Assembly: GCF_046736045.1 (NCBI RefSeq)
Contig: NZ_CP177134.1
Coordinates: 806,001-870,000 of the forward strand
Direction of reading: 5' to 3'
From: Leptospira_A sp046736045
Lineage (GTDB): Bacteria > Spirochaetota > Leptospiria > Leptospirales > Leptospiraceae
DNA length: 64,000 nucleotides
In this document: positions 26,012 to 35,000 of the stretch, piece by piece
How positions within the stretch are numbered: position 1 is the first letter of the stretch
How the letters are laid out: each line of letters opens with the position of its first letter
Notes under the pieces: generated by a model
Databases searched by the model: none
What the model saw: only the letters and a program-made list of their open reading frames with translations
Told to the model about the DNA's origin: nothing
Position numbers and translations under genes: made by a program

Positions 26012-26416
26012 ATGAAACTTCGTATCAGTATATTTTTTCTTTTGTTTTGCCTGACAGTCTTTAATGCTTGTTTGGGGGCAAATCTGCAAAAGGAAATTCA
26101 TCTTTTTGACTCGGCCACCATCATCCGAAGCAATGATTTCGTGATTTTAGGCAAAGGTCGTGGTCAGGATTCGGCATTTTACTTTCTTGGAATGATTCCT
26201 GTTACACGAGAGCCGAATATAGAATTGGCTTTGAGTCAGGCACTGGAAAAATACCCGGAAGGCAAAACTTTGATCAACATCCAGATCCAAAGAGTGGACA
26301 AACCTTATTTTCCTCTCGGACTGGTGACTGTAGTTATGGTGAGCGCGGATGTAATCGGTAGTCCCAAACTTGAAGGAGTATCGGAACCATCTCCCAAAGG
26401 GAAAACAAAACCATGA
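26012..26416 (+). CDS. Small lipoprotein, second gene of the TonB operon
   Basis: 134 residues, with a signal peptide ending in the lipobox VFNAC (C20). The mature chain has FVILGKGRGQDSAFYFLGMIPVTREPNIELALSQALEKYPEGKTLINIQI, similar in plan to the preceding lipoprotein: a glycine-rich 'GMIPV' turn followed by a helix and a strand. The two are likely related by duplication; this is inference from pattern. It lies 15 bases after the first gene and overlaps the next by four bases. No known family name was recognised. Confidence 0.65.
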   Translation: MKLRISIFFLLFCLTVFNACLGANLQKEIHLFDSATIIRSNDFVILGKGRGQDSAFYFLGMIPVTREPNIELALSQALEKYPEGKTLINIQIQRVDKPYFPLGLVTVVMVSADVIGSPKLEGVSEPSPKGKTKP

Positions 26417-26763
26417 CATTCAAATATACCAAAATACTACTATTCCTGTTTTCGTTTGCAATCTTTCTCCAATGTATGGCGCAAGAAGACAGAGTGCCTG
26501 TGGACGAAGCACAAAGCCAGGTGTATGCGGCTGCAAAATTCGCCGCAGATAAATGCGGAACCGGCATTCCCAATCCTCCTCTCCTAATCGTAAGTCCTCC
26601 GTTAAAAAGGAACTTGGATTTGTGTTCGATATCCATTACCAGAGTGGGCTGCCCGTTTGTCGGTTTTCCGATCGCGTGCACCTTGATTTACCTTCAAAAA
26701 GACCCCGGAAATATCCCTTGGTATGCAAACTTCAATGAACTCAGCAAGCAACAAATTAAATAA
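26413..26763 (+). CDS. Small cysteine-containing lipoprotein, third gene of the TonB operon
   Basis: 116 residues with a signal peptide and lipobox FLQC (C21). The mature chain carries cysteines in ADKCGTG, DLCSISITRVGCPF and FPIACTLIYL, so two disulphides are possible. No known domain was recognised. It overlaps the second lipoprotein gene by four bases (ATGA) and the TonB-dependent receptor start by 41 bases. It is likely exported along with its operon partners to the periplasm or outer membrane. Confidence 0.65.
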   Translation: MTFKYTKILLFLFSFAIFLQCMAQEDRVPVDEAQSQVYAAAKFAADKCGTGIPNPPLLIVSPPLKRNLDLCSISITRVGCPFVGFPIACTLIYLQKDPGNIPWYANFNELSKQQIK

Positions 26764-29248
26764 ATATACTATTCTAATATTTGCACTTATGCTAATGGGG
26801 TCTCCCCTATTAGCGGTCAGTATTAAAATAAAACTTTATAACCAAAAGAAAGAAATCGGTGAAAAAAATCTGTCGATTATGGTTTTCGAAACCAAAAAGT
26901 TTTTTCAAACCGACGGTGAAGGTAACGTCACTTTGGAATTTCCCGCTCCCGGAGAATATACTCTTAGATTGTTAAGAGATACCGGAATGCAGGAGATGAA
27001 ACTCTCCGTAGGCGCAAACGATGAAGCAAGGACCGTTTACACGGAAAAAAAAGTAGCTCCTAAAGGAGGAATTGTCGTAGAAGGGGAAAGAGAAAAGACA
27101 GTTTCTTCCAGAACGAAAGTCCGTTATGAAGAAATCAAAAGGATGCCGGGAACCTTCGGGGAAGCCTTGCGGTCTTTGGAAACTTTACCGGGTGTCGTGC
27201 CGAATATCGGATTTGGAGGAGGCGCTAACGGAATCATCATTCGTGGTGCCGATCCTCAGTCCAATACGTATTTATATGACGATCTCCCGATCCTTTATCC
27301 TTACCATCTTGACGGATTAACATCCGTTATACATAATGACTTGATCAAATCAATCGACTTGTACCGAGGAGCATTCCCAGCTAACTTTAATAACGCGACA
27401 GGGGGAGTGATCGAGATCGAAACCATCGATACGGTGCAAAAACCAAAAGGAGCATTCCAGGTTTCTCTCTGGAATACGACTGCCTACAGCGCGACTCCTT
27501 TTGCCAATGGAAAAGGTTATATCGCAATCGCAGGTAAATTAGGTTATCTGGATAAAACCATCGGTGCATCTGGTTTGCTTCCTGAAGGAATTCGGCTTCC
27601 GAGATACAACGACTCTCAGATCAAACTCGTTTATAATTTCACTCCTGAACATCAGGTTTCACTTTATAACCTGACCGCTCAGGATAACTTTGCAATTGAT
27701 CTTCCGAATAAAGCTGTAAATGACCCGACAAAGGATCCTATCTCCACCTTCTCCGGTGCAAAAGCAAATTTCGGACAAAGTTTCAGAACAACTGCATTAC
27801 GTTACTCTTGGGTGCCCAGCGATAAATTTCAAAACCGCATTACCGTCATTAACTTTGATCCGATCACTCAATACAATGTGGGCTTCGGAAGCATTCAGGG
27901 AAAACAATATGTGCGGCCTACTTATGTCGGCGTAAGACAGGATGCGAACTGGCAGGCATTTGATTTTTTAAAGATAGATTTCGGGTCCGAGTATCGGAGA
28001 TTATCATTCAGGGACTACGGAGATCAGGTTAAACTGAAAGATCCGACCAATGCTTCGCCAAACCCATACAATACGGCCGATCCGGATTTCGTATCGCAAC
28101 CACTCAGCGTCAAGGGCTTATCGGGATATTATAACGGTTATACGACTTTGCATTTTAAATTCGGAAACTTTCTGATCGAACCTGGAGTTCGTTACGATCA
28201 CTTGGAAGTTACAAATAACGGAGCTTTGGCGCCAAGAGCAACAGCTTCCTATACTTTCCCGGAAATCGGGAAAGGTTTGACCGTCTTCGGTAGCGGTGGT
28301 GATGTTGCCCGTTTTCCCCAGACAACAGTATTTAACAAAGAAACGGGAAACCCCGATCTAAGATTCGAAAAAGCAAGAAAAATCAGTGCCGGTTTCGAAC
28401 AAAAATTCGATTCAGTCTGGCAACTCACCTTTGAAGCGTTTAAAAACGAATTCCGCGATACAATCGTCAGTGATCCGTACATTTCGTCCCCAATAGGAAT
28501 GAATCCTGACAGATCACAGCTGTTAAGTCAACCTCTAGTCGCCAATCGGGCATTAAACTATTCTAACAGACAAAACGGTTGGTCGCACGGTTATGAAGTG
28601 ATGATTCGAAAAAATTCCAAGCCGGGTATACGTGATTGGTTCGGATGGATTTCCTATACCTGGTCTCAATCTTTTGTGAATGATAATATCAATAAAACTT
28701 ATGACGGAGACAATTTTCAATATTCCAATTTGGAAAAAAAAGTTATCGCAGAATACTTTCCGAATTCGAAAGAACAATTGGCATCTTGGGACAGAACACA
28801 CGTAGTCAATGTTATCTATGGTTGGAGATTTACCGAAGAATACCAGATAGGCGGAAGATGGAGTTATCTGACTTCGGTTCCTTACCAACCGATCATCGGA
28901 GACGATGGAGGAAAATATTCAAATCCTTTGAACGGATTGACATATTGGAATCCATCATATTCCAACGACCGAAATTCTTCCAACTACGGGAATGTCAGAA
29001 GAGGAGCCGATTATCATAGGTTAGATGTTCGTATTGATAAGTTTGAAAATTACTCTTGGGGTTACATAAACTGGTATTTGGAAATCGTAAACTTATATCT
29101 TAGAAAAAATACAAACGGGGAAAACTTCGACAATTCACGACCTTTCTCCGCAACAAACCCTACTGCAAGCCAAACATTCGGAACGCTGGAATTGCCGGGA
29201 AATACGATCATTCCTTTCTTCAATCTCGGTATGGAGGTTCACTTCTAA
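26723..29248 (+). CDS. TonB-dependent outer-membrane receptor
   Basis: About 841 residues. The signal segment is TILIFALMLMGSPLLA. An N-terminal carboxypeptidase-like/immunoglobulin domain follows (about 33-115). Then comes the plug (about 130-235), with GTFGEALRSLETLPGVV, GGANGIIIRGADPQSNTYLYDDLPILYPYHLDGL and ATGGVIEIET, and a 22-strand barrel ending in ...FFNLGMEVHF with terminal aromatic residue. It imports a scarce ligand energised by TonB. The start is uncertain: ATG 26723 overlaps the previous gene, ATG 26735 is next, and neither has a clear ribosome site. Immediately downstream are its own lipoprotein, ExbB, ExbD and TonB. Confidence 0.92.
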   Translation: MQTSMNSASNKLNKYTILIFALMLMGSPLLAVSIKIKLYNQKKEIGEKNLSIMVFETKKFFQTDGEGNVTLEFPAPGEYTLRLLRDTGMQEMKLSVGANDEARTVYTEKKVAPKGGIVVEGEREKTVSSRTKVRYEEIKRMPGTFGEALRSLETLPGVVPNIGFGGGANGIIIRGADPQSNTYLYDDLPILYPYHLDGLTSVIHNDLIKSIDLYRGAFPANFNNATGGVIEIETIDTVQKPKGAFQVSLWNTTAYSATPFANGKGYIAIAGKLGYLDKTIGASGLLPEGIRLPRYNDSQIKLVYNFTPEHQVSLYNLTAQDNFAIDLPNKAVNDPTKDPISTFSGAKANFGQSFRTTALRYSWVPSDKFQNRITVINFDPITQYNVGFGSIQGKQYVRPTYVGVRQDANWQAFDFLKIDFGSEYRRLSFRDYGDQVKLKDPTNASPNPYNTADPDFVSQPLSVKGLSGYYNGYTTLHFKFGNFLIEPGVRYDHLEVTNNGALAPRATASYTFPEIGKGLTVFGSGGDVARFPQTTVFNKETGNPDLRFEKARKISAGFEQKFDSVWQLTFEAFKNEFRDTIVSDPYISSPIGMNPDRSQLLSQPLVANRALNYSNRQNGWSHGYEVMIRKNSKPGIRDWFGWISYTWSQSFVNDNINKTYDGDNFQYSNLEKKVIAEYFPNSKEQLASWDRTHVVNVIYGWRFTEEYQIGGRWSYLTSVPYQPIIGDDGGKYSNPLNGLTYWNPSYSNDRNSSNYGNVRRGADYHRLDVRIDKFENYSWGYINWYLEIVNLYLRKNTNGENFDNSRPFSATNPTASQTFGTLELPGNTIIPFFNLGMEVHF

Positions 29249-29730
29249 TGAAATTTACAAAATCAATTTGTTTATTTGTCCTTCTTGCCGGTTTCGGATT
29301 CTGCAAACAGGAAAGTAAATATGACGATGATTATGCGAGAGTCATATTATTACAACTTGCCATGTCAAATCCTTCCGCAACGACTTCCTGCACTGCTGCC
29401 GTCGGAAAAAATGCAGAGTGCTTTTCACTTTCCCTTTCCGATTCACTAAAAGAAACTCAATGCCAAACCTTACGACAAGGCGCGCCGTTTAATCTTATGT
29501 CGGAACGTGCACAGTCCTGTGTTTTCAACTGTCAGGAAAAAGATTGGGCAAGTAAAATCGCATCCGGCGCTTGCCAAACGCAAACAAGAGCCGCTTTAAT
29601 CGAATCGGCATCTACAAGTACAAGTCTGAAATTATGTATGCGTTCCTGCCTTCAAACGACTAACAACCAGGTAAGTGATTCGGAAATTAACAATCTATTA
29701 TTATATAATTTTATTCAAACAGGAGAATAA
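29248..29730 (+). CDS. Cysteine-rich lipoprotein coupled to the TonB-dependent receptor
   Basis: 160 residues with lipobox GFGFC (C19). Its ATG overlaps the receptor stop in TAATG, so the two are coupled. The mature part has eight further cysteines (TSCTAAV, AECFSL, TQCQTL, QSCVFNCQ, GACQTQ, KLCMRSCLQ), an even number suggesting several disulphide bridges. The spacing C-x3-C in CVFNC and CMRSC is repeated, hinting at two related helical hairpins. A surface partner of the receptor, comparable to the ligand-binding lipoproteins paired with other TonB-dependent receptors, is a good hypothesis, but no family is recognised. Confidence 0.7.
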   Translation: MKFTKSICLFVLLAGFGFCKQESKYDDDYARVILLQLAMSNPSATTSCTAAVGKNAECFSLSLSDSLKETQCQTLRQGAPFNLMSERAQSCVFNCQEKDWASKIASGACQTQTRAALIESASTSTSLKLCMRSCLQTTNNQVSDSEINNLLLYNFIQTGE

Positions 29731-29731
29731 T

Positions 29732-30346
29732 ATGCAAGAGTATGTAGAATTCGGAGAACAGTTTATTTTTTTCGCAATGGGTATCGCCAGTATCCTTGCA
29801 CTCGCGGTATTTCTGGAAAGACTTCTTTATTTTAGAAAGTCGCTCGGCAAAACAAATGAAAGTTTTTTGTCCGAAGTCAGAACATCCTTACAAGAAGCGT
29901 CCGAAGTGAATTGGAAAACAGAACCTAACGAAGAATCCATTTATTCCAGATTTGTTAAATTTGCACTCAGACAATTGAGTCTCGGCAGAAAAGGATTGGA
30001 TGAAAGTCTGGAAGGCCAGATTCTTTCCGAAAAGTTGGAACTGGAAAAAAGATTGCCTATCCTGAACACTTTGGGAAATAACGCGCCGTTTATAGGACTA
30101 TTGGGAACCGTACTCGGAGTTATCAAGGCATTTTACGGTTTGGGAACATTGGGAAGTTCGGGAGCGGAAGTTGTTATGCGATCCATTTCGACCGCCCTGC
30201 TTGCAACTGCGGCCGGATTGGCGGTAGCGATCCCTGTAGTAATGGCGAATAATTATTTTTCCCGCAAAGCAAAGGTTATTCTACAGAATCTTGAAATTCT
30301 AAAAACGGAATTTCATTCATTTTTGCTGAACAAAACAAAAGGGTAA
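29732..30346 (+). CDS. exbB: ExbB/TolQ/MotA proton-channel protein
   Basis: 204 residues from the ATG at 29732, with ACAGGAG ahead; the longer reading from 29675 overlaps the previous gene. Three membrane segments are seen: about 10-30 (IFFAMGIASILALAVF), about 115-140 and about 155-180. The conserved cytoplasmic/membrane block is PILNTLGNNAPFIGLLGTVLGVIKAF, then RSISTALLATAAGLAVAIPVVMANNYF. With ExbD it forms the inner-membrane proton-driven motor that energises TonB. One base separates it from the lipoprotein gene. Confidence 0.92.
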   Translation: MQEYVEFGEQFIFFAMGIASILALAVFLERLLYFRKSLGKTNESFLSEVRTSLQEASEVNWKTEPNEESIYSRFVKFALRQLSLGRKGLDESLEGQILSEKLELEKRLPILNTLGNNAPFIGLLGTVLGVIKAFYGLGTLGSSGAEVVMRSISTALLATAAGLAVAIPVVMANNYFSRKAKVILQNLEILKTEFHSFLLNKTKG

Positions 30347-30350
30347 TTTT

Positions 30351-30749
30351 ATGGCCGCATCAAGCTCACAAGACGAAGAAATAGGAAGTATCAATATCAC
30401 TCCAATGGTGGATGTGATATTGGTTTTGCTTGTCATCTTTATGGTAACTGCGAACTTTCTAAAAAAAGAAAGTTTGAATATCAACTTGCCGAAAGTGCAG
30501 GCATCGGACCCGAACGTTGCCGAATCAACACAGGTCGCCATTACCAAAACAGGTGTTATCTTTCTGGAAGGACAGGAAACCACTATTTCCTCTCTCATCA
30601 GAAACCTGGAGAGAGACGCAAAAATCAGACCAAACATGAGACTGACACTTTCTGCCGATGAAACCCTTCCCTATGGAAAAATCACCGAATTGATGGGAGT
30701 CATTCGCAAAGCAGGCGTTACTAAAATTGCACTCAGTGTAAAAAAATGA
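30351..30749 (+). CDS. exbD: ExbD/TolR family motor protein
   Basis: 132 residues. The N-terminal cytoplasmic tail EEIGSINITPMVDV leads into a single membrane helix bearing D21, the protonatable aspartate of the family (ITPMVDVILVLLVIFM). A periplasmic domain follows, with LPYGKITELMGVIRKAGVTKIALSVK. It partners ExbB. It starts four bases after exbB and overlaps tonB by four bases. Confidence 0.93.
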   Translation: MAASSSQDEEIGSINITPMVDVILVLLVIFMVTANFLKKESLNINLPKVQASDPNVAESTQVAITKTGVIFLEGQETTISSLIRNLERDAKIRPNMRLTLSADETLPYGKITELMGVIRKAGVTKIALSVKK

Positions 30750-31399
30750 AAACCTATAAGGATTATATTTCTCAATTCATACAATCACTGAAGGCGAACA
30801 AGGAAAGATTATTTCACCTATGCCTCGCCTTTAGTTTGTTTGTTCATACAGGAACGTATGCCGGATATAAAATCAGCCAGATGCAAACCGATGAACCTGT
30901 AGAAGCATCGGAATTCGAAGATGTGGATGTTAACTTTGAAGAAATCCCTCCCGAGTTGATCGGGGGAACCTCCTCTCCCGCTCCCGTGGAAAAACAGGAA
31001 TGGGTGGAAGGAACGAGCAAGGACAAAAACGATGCTCCCGATGATTCCGATATCAATCCGAATCAGCTTGCGGGCAATGGAACCGACAAAGACGGATATC
31101 TATTTTCGTATAACGGTGACAAGATGCCGACTGCGATCATTGATTTCAATCTGAAGGATTATTTTCCTCCTCAGGCAAAAGCTGCAAATATTACTGAAAA
31201 AACCGTAGTGGTTCTAGTGCAAGTGAACGAAGACGGAACCTTACAATCTGCGAAAATCGTTTCGGGAAAACAAGGTTACGGTTTTGAAGATGCAGCTATG
31301 AAAATCATCCATCGCGCGAGATTTAGCCCCGGTTATGTGCAGGGACAACCGAGAAAAATGTCGCATCGTATGCCGATCGTATTTTCCTTAGAGGAATAA
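30746..31399 (+). CDS. tonB: TonB-family energy-transducing protein
   Basis: 217 residues with an N-terminal membrane anchor (about 23-42, HLCLAFSLFVHTGTYAGY). An acidic/proline-containing spacer follows instead of the classical long Pro-Lys/Pro-Glu rod. The C-terminal TonB domain has VVVLVQVNEDGTLQSAKIVSGKQGYGFEDAAMKIIHRARFSPG (about 150-195) and ends RMPIVFSL. It links the ExbBD motor to the TonB-dependent receptor encoded upstream. It ends directly against the LytS-type kinase gene with no gap. Confidence 0.88.
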   Translation: MKTYKDYISQFIQSLKANKERLFHLCLAFSLFVHTGTYAGYKISQMQTDEPVEASEFEDVDVNFEEIPPELIGGTSSPAPVEKQEWVEGTSKDKNDAPDDSDINPNQLAGNGTDKDGYLFSYNGDKMPTAIIDFNLKDYFPPQAKAANITEKTVVVLVQVNEDGTLQSAKIVSGKQGYGFEDAAMKIIHRARFSPGYVQGQPRKMSHRMPIVFSLEE

Positions 31400-33355
31400 A
31401 TGAATTTGGAAAAAATGATAGATTGGTTTCGATCCAATTTATTGGACAAGCCATATCTATCTATTTTTGCATTTTTAATCAGCATACTCGGAATCCTTCT
31501 GTTTGTAGCCCAAGCATACCTTGATATCACTTTATGGTTTGAACACAAACATCACAAAGAATCCCCTCATCATTACATCAATATCACTGCGGATTCGGAA
31601 TATATTCCGCATGATCTCGAACCGACCGGAGACTCTTATGATTTTAAAAAAATAGGAAACCTGAATTGGAAAACACTCAAACTCTGGGCCGACACAAATG
31701 ATTTGAAGGAAATTGCGGAAAATCCGTATACATGGATGAGATTCGAGGCGAAAAACATCGATCAAATTCCCGATCCTTATTGTTTAGTCGAACATGTTGG
31801 TGCCAACTTTCAAGTGTTCAATGATTCCGCCGAACTTTTGTTTCAAAGCGGAGCGATGGATTATAGCGAAGTACTTCCTTCCCAACTACAAGGAGAATTC
31901 AATTGGATCAAATTAAATCATACTCCTACGAAATATTATTATGTTCGCTTCTTGCATAGAGAAGGATTTTTGTTCGGTTTCACGGCTTTCGCAAACCGAA
32001 TTGATTCACAAAGTTCACTATATAAAAATTTTGCAAAAACCAATTTAATTCCTATTATATTTTCTTCGTTTTTCGTTCTCGTAGGCGCCTTATGCGCATT
32101 AGTTTATTTTCTTGAATACAAAAAAAAATATTACAAGCTACTTGATCTCGCTGTTTTTTCATTTTTAATAGGTCTTACGGAGATCACAAGAAACGATCTT
32201 ATCCGATTTATATTGGACAATAACGAAGCTCTCATTTTGATCTCACTCATTGCGCCTAACTTTGTTTTTCTGTCAATGCATTCTGGTTTGCGTAGATTGT
32301 TCGGATCAGGCAAAGGAAACTTGCTTGATATTCTCATTTATATCAATCTTGCCGTAGCGATTTTCAATTCCATACTTGGATTGCAAATTGATCGTTCTCC
32401 GGAAATACTTCAGTTTTTCATTCAAATCCGATTTTTTTCACTTACGCTTATTATCGTCAATATACTCGGCCCGATCATTGTTGCCTATTTCGCTTGGCGC
32501 AAAGGTAATGAAATGGGGCTTTGGCATTTTATAAGTTTCGTAATCGTTTTATTTTTAGTCATCATAGAGATTTATATATCTCTGGATTCTACTCGGGTTC
32601 CTGTTGCATATTGGGGAATTTTAATCGGAGTGTTCGCGCAAGGAATATCTCTCGAAAAGTCGATATTCTCCAATCAGCAAAAAATTCAAGAATACCAAGC
32701 CACTCTTCTAAAAGCGGAAAAATCTTTAAAAGAAGTACAATTAAAAACCCTGCAATCCAAGATGAGTCCTCATTATCTTTTCAATTCTTTGAATACGATT
32801 CATGCTCTTCATAAAATCAAACCGGAGTTAATCGGGGATGCCATACTCCGACTTGCCAACAATTACAGATACTTTACCGACAAAACGGAAAGGGATTTGA
32901 TTCCTTTTGAAGAGGAATGGGAATTTACAGACGATTACCTTCATTTGCAAAAATTAAGGTTTTACGATACAATCCGAATCGAATTTCACAAAGAAGGAGA
33001 TTTCAAAAATGTATACCTTCCTCCTCTCGTCTTACAACCGATTGTTGAAAATTCATTCAAACACGGATTTAGAAATTCAGGAAATTCCAATTGGTTGATT
33101 CATATCAAAGCAAGTATCTCTTCCGACGGTAAATTTCAATTATTGGTTTATGATAATGGCGCGGGAATGGACAAGGAAATTCTTTCCAATCCGCATAAGC
33201 TGTGGGAAAGATCTTTAGGAAATATCAAAGAACGAATCGAACATTTTTATCACAAAACAAATTTTGAAATTGTACAAAATCATCCCAAAGGAGTGAGGAT
33301 TTATCTTGAGATTGAAAATATTATCTCCGAGAATCCAATTCTCTTAAACTCGTAG
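31400..33355 (+). CDS. LytS-type histidine kinase with membrane N-terminus
   Basis: 651 residues. One membrane segment (about 20-42), a periplasmic domain of about 170 residues, then about seven further helices (about 220-425), similar to a 7TMR-DISM layout. A short coiled coil leads to the His_kinase domain: SPHYLFNSLNTI with the phospho-acceptor H458, and the ATP site IVENSFKHGF, YDNGAGMD and SLGNIKERIE. It would phosphorylate the LytTR regulator 24751-25488. It is the last gene of the TonB operon. Its 3' end overlaps the convergent sco1-like gene by 35 bases. Confidence 0.88.
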   Translation: MNLEKMIDWFRSNLLDKPYLSIFAFLISILGILLFVAQAYLDITLWFEHKHHKESPHHYINITADSEYIPHDLEPTGDSYDFKKIGNLNWKTLKLWADTNDLKEIAENPYTWMRFEAKNIDQIPDPYCLVEHVGANFQVFNDSAELLFQSGAMDYSEVLPSQLQGEFNWIKLNHTPTKYYYVRFLHREGFLFGFTAFANRIDSQSSLYKNFAKTNLIPIIFSSFFVLVGALCALVYFLEYKKKYYKLLDLAVFSFLIGLTEITRNDLIRFILDNNEALILISLIAPNFVFLSMHSGLRRLFGSGKGNLLDILIYINLAVAIFNSILGLQIDRSPEILQFFIQIRFFSLTLIIVNILGPIIVAYFAWRKGNEMGLWHFISFVIVLFLVIIEIYISLDSTRVPVAYWGILIGVFAQGISLEKSIFSNQQKIQEYQATLLKAEKSLKEVQLKTLQSKMSPHYLFNSLNTIHALHKIKPELIGDAILRLANNYRYFTDKTERDLIPFEEEWEFTDDYLHLQKLRFYDTIRIEFHKEGDFKNVYLPPLVLQPIVENSFKHGFRNSGNSNWLIHIKASISSDGKFQLLVYDNGAGMDKEILSNPHKLWERSLGNIKERIEHFYHKTNFEIVQNHPKGVRIYLEIENIISENPILLNS

Positions 33356-33908
33356 CAATCCCGGTAGCGGAAGTTCCGCCGGGCAATTTCATCAACTGAT
33401 TTAGATTTTCGTCGATTACATATATCAAATTGGAATGATCAATCGCATAAGACTCATTTGTTTTTACTTTTTTTGAAATCACTCCGAATATATTCGCGAT
33501 TTTTCCAAGACTTTCCAAATCGGGGGACAGGGCTGTTAAGTTCTTACCGGGAAATCCGCCTATATAATTTTTAAGAGTGCTGGGGGCATCCCGATCAGGG
33601 TCAAGAGTGATGAATACAAATTGAAAATCCTTGTTTTTATCACCTAATATGAGTGAGGCTCTTCCCAAATTGGTAAGAGCCATAGGACACATATCGGGAC
33701 AATGCGAAAATCCGAAATACAGAACTGATTTTTTACGGGTCCAAAACTTAGGATCTAATAATTCACCATCCGGATTCACAAGTTTCAAATCCAAAAAAGA
33801 ATCATCCAGTTTATCACCTGAAGAAAATGAATTTTTACAATTGAAAGTAACTAAAACAAAAGCCGTCAAAATCGAAATTTTCCATATCTGTAAACTTATC
33901 GACTTCAT
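33321..33908 (-). CDS. SCO1/SenC/PrrC-like copper chaperone lipoprotein
   Basis: 195 residues from the ATG at 33908, whose ATGA overlaps the preceding oxidase stop; an upstream in-frame codon is not needed. The signal/lipobox is LVTFNC (C24). The thioredoxin-like domain has the copper-binding C70-x3-C74 in FGFSHCPDMCP and the conserved histidine H158 in IDHSNLIYVID, plus FVFITLDPDRD. SCO proteins deliver copper or reduce cysteines during maturation of copper enzymes. Here the likely client is the multicopper oxidase or the cupredoxin of the same operon, as no cytochrome oxidase genes are adjacent. Confidence 0.93.
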   Translation of the reverse strand: MKSISLQIWKISILTAFVLVTFNCKNSFSSGDKLDDSFLDLKLVNPDGELLDPKFWTRKKSVLYFGFSHCPDMCPMALTNLGRASLILGDKNKDFQFVFITLDPDRDAPSTLKNYIGGFPGKNLTALSPDLESLGKIANIFGVISKKVKTNESYAIDHSNLIYVIDENLNQLMKLPGGTSATGIATSLRELDSRR

Positions 33909-34975
33909 ATGGCAACGATCCAACCCATACCTCCGTTTTCCGCCATATGAGTTTGATGCGGATGAAACATATAACGTCCCTTTTGCGGTAATGTAAATTC
34001 AATCACCGCACGTTCAGTAGGGCCAAGGGTTATCACATCCGAATGTCCATCCGGTTTTGTACTCCCTAAATTGCGGATGATATCAAAGGTTTGGGCATGT
34101 AGATGAAATGTAAAAACCGGTTCCAGCTCCAGGAGATTTTGAATATAAAACCGAACCCTTTCACCGACGGGAACTTTCATCGGATAACGGTCGTAAAGTC
34201 CCGAGACGCCATTCCATGTATAAAAATCATTTTTGCCGACTCCCTTTGTATCCCAGCCGGAAAATGTTAAAACAAATTCATGAGCAGGAAGTCTCGGAGT
34301 GGCAGGATCGACCAACAAAGCACCAAACAATCCTTTGGCTGTATGCAAAGTCAAAGGAGGAACATGGCAGTGGTACGGATGAAGCCCGACAGGACCCGCT
34401 TTGATTTTGTATGTTTTTTCCCCAAAGGAAGCAATCGGTTCCCAACCATCTTCTCCAGGATCATGTGTCCCGTGAAAATGCAAAGAATGAGGATCAGGAC
34501 TGGAATTTTTAACCTTGATGATCAGATCGTCATTTAATCTGGCACGCAAAATCGGCCCCGGAACCATTCCGTCAAAAGTCCACGCCGAATAAGACACGCT
34601 ATGTGCTATATCCACATTCAAAGGAAATACATTCAGTTCGAAATTTTTTGTTTTGGAAGCAGGGACCCGGTATCCGGGTGGAAAATAAAATCTCTCCGTA
34701 TATTCATTTGTTATATGGAAAGGAGGATGAGCCATACTCCCGTAGGAATTGGTGGCCCGAAGACTTCCATTAGCTCCGATACCTCCTCCCGTTCCCCCAC
34801 CGTAAAGATTGGAAGTCGGCTGGAGATTGGCCGCATTGCTTATGTTAGGAGTAGAACAGATTTCACCGTTCCCTCCGTAACCGGACGAATCCTTCCGGGA
34901 ATAGGAACCGAATAGTGCTCCTACAAACCCGGAAATAGCAAATCCCAAAGTAGTTAAAAAACTTTTACGATCCAA
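33905..34975 (-). CDS. Two-domain multicopper oxidase with type-1 copper in domain 1
   Basis: 356 residues from a TTG at 34975, preceded by GAGG eight bases away. A Tat-like DRKSFL plus hydrophobic signal is at 1-25. Two cupredoxin domains are seen. Domain 1 has H163-x2-H166-x-H168-G and H202-C203-H204...H211...L216: T1 ligands H163, C203, H211 with axial leucine, plus trinuclear histidines. Domain 2 has H291-x-H293 and H338-P-H340 at the positions of trinuclear ligands, the usual HCH cysteine being proline, so domain 2 lost its T1 site. This matches the type-C two-domain oxidases rather than nitrite reductase. It should oxidise copper(I) or a phenolic-type substrate with oxygen. Confidence 0.85.
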   Translation of the reverse strand: MDRKSFLTTLGFAISGFVGALFGSYSRKDSSGYGGNGEICSTPNISNAANLQPTSNLYGGGTGGGIGANGSLRATNSYGSMAHPPFHITNEYTERFYFPPGYRVPASKTKNFELNVFPLNVDIAHSVSYSAWTFDGMVPGPILRARLNDDLIIKVKNSSPDPHSLHFHGTHDPGEDGWEPIASFGEKTYKIKAGPVGLHPYHCHVPPLTLHTAKGLFGALLVDPATPRLPAHEFVLTFSGWDTKGVGKNDFYTWNGVSGLYDRYPMKVPVGERVRFYIQNLLELEPVFTFHLHAQTFDIIRNLGSTKPDGHSDVITLGPTERAVIEFTLPQKGRYMFHPHQTHMAENGGMGWIVAI

Positions 34976-35000
34976 GGTATTTACCTCAGCATTGGTTCAA

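Noticed and set aside
33905..34975. Copper nitrite reductase (NirK)
   Set aside because: The HxH pairs in both domains fit a trinuclear centre, and the axial methionine position is leucine; NirK has a single type-2 site with other ligand spacing.
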